Below, one piece after another: positions 33,425 to 41,843 of a stretch of DNA of 64,000 bases. Within the stretch, counting starts at the first letter, position 1; each line of letters begins with the position of its first letter. The notes under the pieces were generated by a model that searched no databases, was not told the origin of the DNA, and saw only the letters and a list, made by a program, of their open reading frames with translations. The DNA lies in the NCBI GenBank assembly GCA_004565275.1, contig SDOX01000121.1, positions 215,800 through 279,799 of the forward strand, given 5' to 3'. The translations under genes and the position numbers were made by a program. This DNA comes from Nannochloropsis salina CCMP1776. Taxonomy: Eukaryota > Sar > Eustigmatophyceae > Eustigmatales > Monodopsidaceae.

Positions 33425-35512
33425 TTACCCGCAGTCAACGCCTTCGCACCCCACCCTGGTGAGGAACCTGGATCCCGAAACCTTCTCCGCCCCGGGCAAG
33501 GAGGAGGACGTGGCGGAGGAGGGAGAAGAAAAGGAGAAGAACTTGATCGCCGCATCCAATGAAAAAAGGGAGGAGGATGCGACTGAGGCTGGGGCCCCGG
33601 ATTTGCCAACGGCTTCCGCCTCGTGAGCAACAGAAATACGGGCGGGCACGCCAGCCGGGGGGGAAGGAAAGGACTTTGCTTCCGTTTTTCCCGGCAACAA
33701 GAGAGGAGGAGGCGATGGTCGCAATGCACCAGCCGCAGGTAGGACTGGGGTTACACCTTTGTGTCCCTCGATCCTCCCTGACGCCACCTGGGGGGATGCT
33801 GTCACGCAAGCATGACTCGTGCCCTGTGCTTCCGTCGGCTCAAGAAGCTTTTGTACTCCGTCCCACGTCTGCAACCTCCTGCTGACAATGTACCTTTGCA
33901 AAAGGGAAGTGTTGGTCTTCGCAGTGTCCAGTTGTGCCTTTGTTTGCAAAAGCTCGGCTTGAACGCGTCGCAATGCGGGAGGATATTTGGCAGTAGCCGT
34001 GGAGGACGAGGAGAGGGGGGAAGGCGCAGGGGGAGCACAGGGCGCGGCAGCCTCGGTCTCAGAGCGATCCATGGCTCTACTTCGGTCATCGGAAGGATGA
34101 TGTCTACCCTTACTCTCGAGAGTGGCTGGATCCAAGTCTTCCGGGGCTGAGAGAGGTCCCTCCATCCCACCTCTCAAAGCCCCTGCTGCTGTCGTAGTGA
34201 GCTGTTGCTCTGCCCGGGCCAATCGACCTTCCAGTTCCGACATTTCCTCGACCAAATGTCCTCGCCGATCTTCGGCTTCGTCCGCCCGCTGTTGGGTTTT
34301 ATGGAGTTGACACCGCAAACTTTCCACGAGCCCGAGTAGCTTACTGGTGGCGGCCGGGCTGGTCGCTCCCTCCGGTAAGGACACAACGCATTCGGCAGTT
34401 GCTGCGGCAGCTGCGGCCACCGCTTCTTCTTCCTGCTGCTTCGCAACCCTGAGGGCTCCTTCCGTGAGCTGCACCGTCACCTCTAGCTCCTGGATGGTCA
34501 AGTTGTCGCGTGATGCTCGCTCCTGAGCCTCTGCCCGCAGGGATGCCAGCGTAGCCTGGGTCTGTGCTAGTTCTGCCTTCAAGCTCCTAACTTCATCCGC
34601 GTGCATCTTTTCTTTTTGCGCATGTTCTTCCTGAATGGCTTTGAAGGCTTCGTTGCTGATTTTCAACTCCGCTCCAGCGAAGTCCTTAAGAAAGGTTAAA
34701 TCAGTCAACAAAGATTGGATAGTACCCTTGAGAACCTGCTTTTCCGGGGTGCAAATGGAAAGACCGCCCCCCATTTGCGTCCCCCGTTCGATCACACTTT
34801 CTTCAGCGCCAGGAGGAGTGTAGTCGATTGGCGGGTCATCTGTGCCCGTGGTTTTCGAATCAGCTTTTTGAGCCCCGAAGGAGGAGGGCTGGACATCTCT
34901 CATCGCTGCTCCTTCCAAAGGTTCATCGACGGGGCAAACGGCATCCTGATATTCCTCAGGATCAAATGCCTGCCCTTCATTCACCATTTCCTCCTTAGCA
35001 GTTGCACATGTCTCTGTTGCTTCCTTCACATTTGTGGCTTGCATACCCCGCAGGATGTCATCTTTGGCGGCTAGAGCACGCTCTAGCTCGACCATTCGTG
35101 CATACACGTCAAATGACGAGCCATTCGATTGAGACATTGACCCGGAAATCGGTTCATTGGCCGTCTTTGAAGTAGTAGCAGCCACACTAGCCTCCACGGC
35201 AGCGTCGTAGCGTGCTTGGAGCTCAACAAGCGATTCCATTAATTCATCGCAACGTTTTTTGGATCTTTCATACGCTGCGGCAGCATCAGCACCCGAACGA
35301 CGCAGAGAAATAGCCTCGTTACGAAGTGCTTTCATTTCCTCTTCACGATGATCCATGGCTGCGCAGTAATCCTCGCCTGTGTGCTTGTATCTGAGTGTAA
35401 TGTGGATGGACTGACTTAAGGAAGGGGTCGTGATCGTATCAGATCCACTTGCGTGCGCGCATTCGAAGTGAATGAGTTTTGCAAAGCATGAATGTTCAAA
35501 AGTTAAAGGCAT
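33425..35512 (-). CDS. Long coiled-coil protein
   Basis: A single open frame of 695 residues. The first in-frame ATG at 35512 lies in poor context. A later one at 35356 has an excellent context (GCAGCCATGG) and begins the coiled coil at once (MDHREEEMKALRNEAISLRR), so the true protein may be 643 residues. Heptad-rich helices run through most of the N-terminal two thirds (for example DELMESLVELQARYDAAVEA and ELAQTQATLASLRAEAQERA), with Ala/Glu/Gln-rich composition. Later segments include RGHLVEEMSELEGRLARAEQ and QAELLQTKAQLDTAK. The C-terminal 150 residues are Pro/Ser-rich and probably disordered. It could be a golgin, a cytoskeletal or a centriolar protein, but no diagnostic domain such as GRIP is visible. 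Confidence 0.7.
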   Translation of the reverse strand: MPLTFEHSCFAKLIHFECAHASGSDTITTPSLSQSIHITLRYKHTGEDYCAAMDHREEEMKALRNEAISLRRSGADAAAAYERSKKRCDELMESLVELQARYDAAVEASVAATTSKTANEPISGSMSQSNGSSFDVYARMVELERALAAKDDILRGMQATNVKEATETCATAKEEMVNEGQAFDPEEYQDAVCPVDEPLEGAAMRDVQPSSFGAQKADSKTTGTDDPPIDYTPPGAEESVIERGTQMGGGLSICTPEKQVLKGTIQSLLTDLTFLKDFAGAELKISNEAFKAIQEEHAQKEKMHADEVRSLKAELAQTQATLASLRAEAQERASRDNLTIQELEVTVQLTEGALRVAKQQEEEAVAAAAAATAECVVSLPEGATSPAATSKLLGLVESLRCQLHKTQQRADEAEDRRGHLVEEMSELEGRLARAEQQLTTTAAGALRGGMEGPLSAPEDLDPATLESKGRHHPSDDRSRAMDRSETEAAAPCAPPAPSPLSSSSTATAKYPPALRRVQAELLQTKAQLDTAKTNTSLLQRYIVSRRLQTWDGVQKLLEPTEAQGTSHACVTASPQVASGRIEGHKGVTPVLPAAGALRPSPPPLLLPGKTEAKSFPSPPAGVPARISVAHEAEAVGKSGAPASVASSSLFSLDAAIKFFSFSSPSSATSSSLPGAEKVSGSRFLTRVGCEGVDCG

Positions 35513-36003
35513 AAAATGTGTGGCACCTTAGTCTTGCCCCCATTTGCGCCGTAGTCAAATGACACGCTGCGCAGGTAGAGGCCTAGTGCGACCAGGCGGG
35601 TCGTAACGGATGACGTTGAAGTTTTGGCTTCAAATCTTCAAATTGCACGCCTTATGGAAAGTGTCTTGCCCAGAAGTCAATTTAACGGCCCTGGGGGTAG
35701 CTTATTTTCCCAAATACAAGATGTTAAAATATGCCTTCAGGATGAAGCGGTTGGATAGGGGAATGGGGGGATCGTTGTGTGGCTGGTCGCAAATGGTGCA
35801 CGATGAGCCTGTGCCTGAAGGGGTAAGTTGGTAAAAAGGGACCATCGTATTAAGTTTTGACGCCTAAGACGCGAAAAGCGTAACGTCGCCCCTTAGAACA
35901 GTCGCTTGTCAAAGAAAGAACCGGGAAATGGTGGTGGTTTTTCGATCGTTCAGATTTAATTCATGCTTTTGAGAAGACATATTTACTCCGTTCATTTACA
36001 AAT
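35513..36003. other. Intergenic between tandem minus-strand genes
   Basis: This 490-bp gap separates the stop of the 7TM-phosphatase gene from the coiled-coil gene start. No gene or repeat is visible. Confidence 0.35.
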
Positions 36004-39000
36004 TCATTTGGCATCGCTTCCGACTCCTTCCCTAAAATCTATTGACAATTCATTTCCCGAGAAGGGGCGATGCCGTACTTTCAAATCCACGCTAAAGAAT
36101 CCTTTAAATTCTCCACCGGCCGACAAGGCAAACTGGTAGCGATGATTTCGTTTGCTATGAACGCTCGAATGACACTTCCCGGCACCCACGTCGAATATTT
36201 CTGTTGGATGCGGAAACGGCCCTTCATTCTCGGCACTCTGGGGCATCGCATGCCGCTCCTCATGGCTGAATGCGCCTGCAACGTGAGGTAAGGCTATTCT
36301 AATCGGGATAATTGCCTCTCCTAGGTCGTGATTTCGCGAGTCGCTGATTTTCAGAAGCATGTGCTCTGAAAAACGCAGCGATGCCACCACTTGAAACCTG
36401 ACAGGAAAGTCTTCCCAGAGCACAGTCCGTAACGAACTTGCAAAGGCATCCTCCCGCCTTCTTTCCTGAGAGCCGCTACTCGGTGAGGATGCCCGGTGCG
36501 GTCCCTCCACTCCTCCGGGTGGCTGTTGCTCGTGTCCTTGAGTCCCTCCCAGCTTTAGCATCGACGCCCCCTTATTTTCTCGATTTCCTGATTCATTTAC
36601 TTCCAAACCCAGGCCAGGGAGGGCAGCGCCCAACTGCGAAGCTTTCCGTTCGAAGGCAAAAGGGTCCTCGGACACGATTGGAAAGAGAATTTGCACCCGG
36701 CTGGGTTTGGCCACGCCCATCTCTGGCAGCACCATTATTGATCCCCGTCGCCTTAATCCCTCCGGTCTCCTTTTCCCACCGGTGCCACCAAAAAATGCCT
36801 TGTGCTCCACTTTCTTCCGCTGAGGTATGGGACTATTCAAGCGCAGGCTCGGTCGACTCATGCTGATGGTTAACACAGCCAGATCTTTCCACACGCCTTG
36901 ACAGCTAGTCCGATTACTCAACGGTTTGGGCACCGGGCCCATGCTGCCCTCCTGAGGTTCTACATTTGACGACGGGGGCGGGCCGTGTGAAATGGAGGAC
37001 AAGCGAGGACCTTCAAGGGCGACGGCCGAGCTCGATACCGACGCCAGAGTTTGGAAGCCACGCACCCGTTCGTCGGCGCGCAGCTCGAACGCGGCGGCGA
37101 CAGGTCGATGGTCGGAGAAGCCCACCAAATCCGCGGAGTCGTACAAGAGCCACCGAAATTGGGAGGCTTTGGCAGGCATCGAATGGGTCAAAATCCGGTC
37201 TGTGTAGCTGGGGGTGCGGGCAGACATGCCTGCCGGGCCCGAGGCTTCTTTTGTGCCTTCCGAGTCGTGCTCCGCCAGCCTACTGGGAGAGTCTGGACAC
37301 AGTCCCTCGTTCTCCGAGCCATTGTGTACGGCGCTCTTCCATGACCCCTCCCGGTCCATCGCGCCGTCCTCACTTACCCCCTCTTCCTCCCCTCCCGGCC
37401 CTTTCCCTTGCTCCCTGCTTTTCAAACCTCCGCCCAAGGAAAGGGATCGCACCAGGGACTTGGCTAAGGAGGAGGAGAAGCCAGGTTTCTCCAAGACCGC
37501 CAGGCTGTAGGCGTTGCTCAAGGTCTCCACCGACGTGAAGTCCCCGGCTAGGGACACCGGGACGGCCTTCAATTGGCTCCCCGCCTCCAAATCGACGGAC
37601 GCGACGGCAGGCGGATCATTACCTTCTGGAACAACTACTCCGTTCCCCTGCCTTGGCACTTTCCCTCCATCTGTCTGCGACCCTAGCTGCCTGACGCCTG
37701 CCACGGGCAATACACGATTCCATCTGTACGAAGGGGGAAACGAGATCCGGCCTTCTTCGAAGGCATAAAAAGCTTTCTGTTGCCGGACTGTGACGCTCAG
37801 TTCATCCGTGCGCTCCACCCAATCGAAGGGATGGCGGCAGTGGTGTCTTTCCTCGAAATAGTCGGCCGGACTGGGCAGCGAGGGACGTATTCCCAAAGGG
37901 TACGGACGCAGCATGGAAAGAATCGACGACTCGTTGGAGGGCAAGGCTGGAGTGGACGAGGAGGACCGGCTCGAGAAACCACTTTTCTGGGGCCCTGGCA
38001 ACCCGGAGATGTTTAGACTGGCGCAGGAGGCATTTTGTTCCCCGCCCTCGGTTTTGGGGTTGCCGGTACTACTATTGCTGCTGAGGGCGCTGATATCAAA
38101 CATCCTTTGTCCCAACGCGGGCAGGCTCACGGGAGTTGACAGATAAGGCCTTTTGGTCCCCTCCTTCGCCTGCTGCTGCCATCGATCCTGTTCTATCTCC
38201 GGATCTCCGTCTTCCTCCTCTCTGTCCATCTGCTCCATACTCTCCTCTTTGATGTAGGTACCTACAAGGCTCGTGTTACGTCGGCCCAGACTTAGGGGGG
38301 TGAGCCTGGAAGAAGGGCTGGCCTTCCCCGCGCTTCCGTAGTCTGACACGGCCCTCTGAAACCTGTTCGTCTCCATACAAAAGGAGCCCGGTTTCCCCAC
38401 GAGCACCCGCCTCGCTTCTGGCAACGCGAAAAATTTGTCGTAGCTGGAACGCCAGCTCTTCCGGGGAATGGGACTGGGACTTTCTCCTCCTCCCGTTTCC
38501 CCTTGGGCCCCCGAGGCTCGCGCCTGGGCTGCTTCCACCGACTCCTGACATTCCCGCGCAGAATGCGCCACCATCTCCAAGATCTCTTCAGGATGGCCCC
38601 TGTTCCGGTAGTTCAGGTCCCCCAACACCACGGTGAAATGATGCTGGGTGTGAATGCTGAAATCGTCCGAATCCCAGAGCAAGGACATGTCCGACAGGGT
38701 CCGCCGGGCGTCTTGATTCCGTTTCCCCAGCCGGTTTCTCCCCTTCTTGTCCGAGGCAAAATGGGCCGTGATCAAGGCCAAGGAGGTGTCGTGCACACGC
38801 ATGCTCAGACCCACGAAGCCTTTGTTCGGTGCCCGCCCCATGGGACCGAACGAGACGCCCGACGCGACCCTATCCACGGCGCCTTCCTGTACATACACGG
38901 CCCCAGTGGCCACATCCTGCGTGCGGGCAAAAATAGTCAAGGCAATAAAACCGTGCAGAATCCTATCGTCTCCAATCTCCTTGCCCACCATCACGTAGGC

Positions 39001-40578
39001 CTCCGGCCCCCCCAAGTGCTTGTGCACTGCCCGGCGGAATTCCCGGATGATGCAGCATTCCTGAACCCCAATCACGTACAGGTCGTAGTCCAGAGGAATC
39101 CAGGTGGGAAGGACCGCTGCCAGTCCGTCGTTGTCGATCGCGTCTTTCAATGTGATTCCTCCCATGTTGTACGTGGACACGAACATTAAAACACTCGCCG
39201 TAGCGTGCTCCTGCCCCTCCGCCCTCCCGCGGGTACGGCCCAACCCCTCCCCCCGTTGAGCCACCTCCATGTCCGAGGAAACTCCCTCCTTTCCCATTGA
39301 ATTCACGGACAGGGGGCCTTCGCCTGTGTGCCCCGGCCCCATCCGAAAATCCGGGTATCCAGCCATCATCCCACCTTCCACCGCAGCGGCGGCGGCAGCT
39401 GCGGCAGCCGCCGCCATATGCTGTGCGTCTCGGACCCCTGATCCTGTGCAAATGCGCCAGCAGGACAAAATCCGCAGCCACCACCGCTTAAACAGGTCGT
39501 GCATGATGACAGCGTCGATAAAGCCGACGAGCCGCATCAAAATGGTTCGCACCCACATGGCCCACTCCGGGATCAGGTGGCCCGTCTTGAAAAAGGTCGC
39601 CCAGAGGGTGGCATTGACCCCCACAATCCAGATCCACATGATCGACACAACGATGGAGACGCGGAGCAGACGGGCGATGATGATCCGGTTCCGTTGGGTC
39701 TGTTGCACGCTGTGCCGAGCCCCACCGGCCCCGCCTGAGCCCGAAGGCCCCAAGGAAGGCTGAAACGCCCCTCGCGGCAAGTGTGAGCGCGACCGGAGGC
39801 TCTGCAGGGGGCCTGCTGCCTGCTCCTGGTCCGAAGCATGGCCCGACAAGGTTGTCCCGACGCCGTCGACGGGGGCGGGCACCAGGCTGGCGCTCGCGGC
39901 TGGCACGGGCAAGGCGTGTTTGTTGTACTCCGCCAAGGCACGTGCCGAGCCCAGATTCCAGCGAAAAATGCACAAAATGGGCAGGGGGACGGCCAAGAAA
40001 TCGTAGAGAATGTTGCCCAGCCGCAACCCCAGGAAATCTTTCCGCAAGGTTTGCCAAAGCACCATGCGAGTGGTGGTGACGACCATGGCGGCCACGATTA
40101 GATAGGGGAGCCGGCGGACCTTCAAGCGATTGGCACTGTACTTGCGGACAATCCAGCAGTATATGGCATAGGCGGTTACAGCGTGCCACCAGACGCTCAA
40201 TAGACCCAGACCCTCCTTGACGCTTTTGTAGATGAGGGTTCGCTCCGTTTGCAGGGCCGACAGGGGTTTATACATCAGGACATACCCAAGAGGGATGTTG
40301 ACACAGTCACCCACGAAAAAAAAGTCGACGACGTGGAAAAAAAAATCCACAATACCTTGAATCCCCACCAGGGTTTCCAGCAATTTCGCGATGGCGGTGG
40401 TGCTTTTGTGGTGCTTGTGCCGCCACCAGAGACGACCCAATTCGGCGCCGACCGTGACAGTGGACAAGGCGGTCAGACAGAGAAGAAAGAGGGCTTCGGC
40501 CAGGGATAATTCAGGGATAAAGTACTCGGAGTTCCCCAGGCAGTAGGCATCGCGCGCGGCTCTGCTTGATGTGGCCAT
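36004..40578 (-). CDS. Seven-helix membrane protein fused to inositol polyphosphate 5-phosphatase
   Basis: A single exon of 1,524 residues. Seven hydrophobic segments occupy the N-terminus at about residues 23-47, 68-90, 122-143, 156-176, 190-208, 305-330 and 339-360. There is a short extracellular-sized start and a long Ala/Ser/Gly-rich loop between helices 5 and 6, as in a receptor's third loop. After an Ala run and linker, an IPPc catalytic domain starts at about residue 463. It has FVSTYNMGG (466-474), YVIGVQE (501-507) with the Mg-binding Glu, TAHFASD, GDLNYR (653-658), then far downstream FPPSYRW, PSYTDRIL and FSDHRPVAAAFEL. All key 5-phosphatase motifs are present. A roughly 400-residue disordered insertion splits the domain after GDLNYR. 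The C-terminal 350 residues hold a possible C2-like beta domain (RFQVVASLRFSEHMLLKISD). It should remove the 5-phosphate from inositol lipids or phosphates at a membrane. The architecture resembles oomycete GPCR-phosphatase fusions. Confidence 0.88.
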   Translation of the reverse strand: MATSSRAARDAYCLGNSEYFIPELSLAEALFLLCLTALSTVTVGAELGRLWWRHKHHKSTTAIAKLLETLVGIQGIVDFFFHVVDFFFVGDCVNIPLGYVLMYKPLSALQTERTLIYKSVKEGLGLLSVWWHAVTAYAIYCWIVRKYSANRLKVRRLPYLIVAAMVVTTTRMVLWQTLRKDFLGLRLGNILYDFLAVPLPILCIFRWNLGSARALAEYNKHALPVPAASASLVPAPVDGVGTTLSGHASDQEQAAGPLQSLRSRSHLPRGAFQPSLGPSGSGGAGGARHSVQQTQRNRIIIARLLRVSIVVSIMWIWIVGVNATLWATFFKTGHLIPEWAMWVRTILMRLVGFIDAVIMHDLFKRWWLRILSCWRICTGSGVRDAQHMAAAAAAAAAAAVEGGMMAGYPDFRMGPGHTGEGPLSVNSMGKEGVSSDMEVAQRGEGLGRTRGRAEGQEHATASVLMFVSTYNMGGITLKDAIDNDGLAAVLPTWIPLDYDLYVIGVQECCIIREFRRAVHKHLGGPEAYVMVGKEIGDDRILHGFIALTIFARTQDVATGAVYVQEGAVDRVASGVSFGPMGRAPNKGFVGLSMRVHDTSLALITAHFASDKKGRNRLGKRNQDARRTLSDMSLLWDSDDFSIHTQHHFTVVLGDLNYRNRGHPEEILEMVAHSARECQESVEAAQARASGAQGETGGGESPSPIPRKSWRSSYDKFFALPEARRVLVGKPGSFCMETNRFQRAVSDYGSAGKASPSSRLTPLSLGRRNTSLVGTYIKEESMEQMDREEEDGDPEIEQDRWQQQAKEGTKRPYLSTPVSLPALGQRMFDISALSSNSSTGNPKTEGGEQNASCASLNISGLPGPQKSGFSSRSSSSTPALPSNESSILSMLRPYPLGIRPSLPSPADYFEERHHCRHPFDWVERTDELSVTVRQQKAFYAFEEGRISFPPSYRWNRVLPVAGVRQLGSQTDGGKVPRQGNGVVVPEGNDPPAVASVDLEAGSQLKAVPVSLAGDFTSVETLSNAYSLAVLEKPGFSSSLAKSLVRSLSLGGGLKSREQGKGPGGEEEGVSEDGAMDREGSWKSAVHNGSENEGLCPDSPSRLAEHDSEGTKEASGPAGMSARTPSYTDRILTHSMPAKASQFRWLLYDSADLVGFSDHRPVAAAFELRADERVRGFQTLASVSSSAVALEGPRLSSISHGPPPSSNVEPQEGSMGPVPKPLSNRTSCQGVWKDLAVLTISMSRPSLRLNSPIPQRKKVEHKAFFGGTGGKRRPEGLRRRGSIMVLPEMGVAKPSRVQILFPIVSEDPFAFERKASQLGAALPGLGLEVNESGNRENKGASMLKLGGTQGHEQQPPGGVEGPHRASSPSSGSQERRREDAFASSLRTVLWEDFPVRFQVVASLRFSEHMLLKISDSRNHDLGEAIIPIRIALPHVAGAFSHEERHAMPQSAENEGPFPHPTEIFDVGAGKCHSSVHSKRNHRYQFALSAGGEFKGFFSVDLKVRHRPFSGNELSIDFREGVGSDAK

Positions 40579-41843
40579 GGTCGTCGCGCGCGGACACTTC
40601 CCCCAAAGAACACGACGAGGTTGCCTAGAAGAGCTCGGGGATGGCAGCAGGGCAACAGCCGAGCTGCTTTAGCTTGCCTTCATCTTGCAAGAAACATGTT
40701 GGACCGCTGTTATGGTCGAAAAGTGTTCAGAATAAGAAGAGTTAGCTAGATCCGATGTTGTTGAGGGGCCCGTCTAAGCGAGGATACACGATTCGACGAC
40801 CCTCAGTGAGAATATCATACCGGTTTGGACATATTTTCGGCAAACGAATGCTAATTCTTGTTACCCACATCGTCTGAACCCATGATTATGCTTGGTTTTC
40901 CACGAAAACCCGTCGCATCCGAAACGCGAAGACCAAGGCAGCCTTGCAGACGGGAAGCACCCTCCAAAAAAGACATGGAGGGAAGGAAAAATGGATTCGA
41001 CGGCGCACAGTGATCACGATAGAATATGAATCCGCAAAAGAATGGAGGTATAATGTGCACAGACATGACACGCGGCACACTCGAGGTCATGCCCATGACG
41101 ATTGGATACCACACACTGGGTCCACTAGCGCGCGTCCATCCTGCCGCGAGGCCGGTGTGGCATGAACGAGGGCATTTAAGAAAGGAAAAGTTATTCCCGA
41201 GGGGGGGAACGGGCGAGAGGCAGCGAGGGCAGCCACCAACCCCCTCCCCGCGCTTTAAAAAAAAGCAAAAACCGTTCCTTTTGGCCGACGGACGGGTCAA
41301 TGGCCGAGATCGTGTGATGTCCTTGCTTCTTGGGCCTGACTTGCAACCCTGAAGTGGTGCATGCGTCCTGTTCGTGTCTTGTGGTTGGGGTCACGCGGGC
41401 CCACTGCTTTTCCGACTGGCAGTCGGGGAATCAACACATGGCTTATTGCCAGCTGTAAATGGATTCCCCATTTTCCTCAGACGACATCCGCACGTGTCCA
41501 TCTCCTGTTTCTCTCCATGGATGTCGCCCGGAAGTCGGGTCTTTTTGCTTATCTGGTCTCCCCGTGGGCCTATGGCCTTGGAAAGACATGGATAAGGACG
41601 CCGGGATTTTATTAGGGGCCCACCCTCGATGGCTCCAGCAGAACATGTGATGTCAGAGAGCACATAAAACCCTGAATTACCCGACCACGGGATGGGTTCA
41701 GGCCGGCACCCTCACACTGCACCTCTAAATTTCTAAGACATTATGACTGACTCACGTTTGCTCCTTTTTTGCTCATAGACGCCTTTTTTGGACGTTGGGT
41801 GGTGCCCAGTAACCTCTGTTGTTCTGCCTAGTTGCAGACTGAT
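40579..41843. promoter_or_regulatory. Divergent intergenic region between two fusion genes
   Basis: About 1.27 kb separate the 5' ends of the 7TM-phosphatase (-) and PLP-globin (+) genes, so it should hold both promoters and 5' leaders. Several short frames occur (for example 41361-41615, +), but none looks like a protein. A short upstream exon of the PLP-globin gene is possible, since GTTGCAG at 41831-41836 would serve as an acceptor. Confidence 0.4.
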
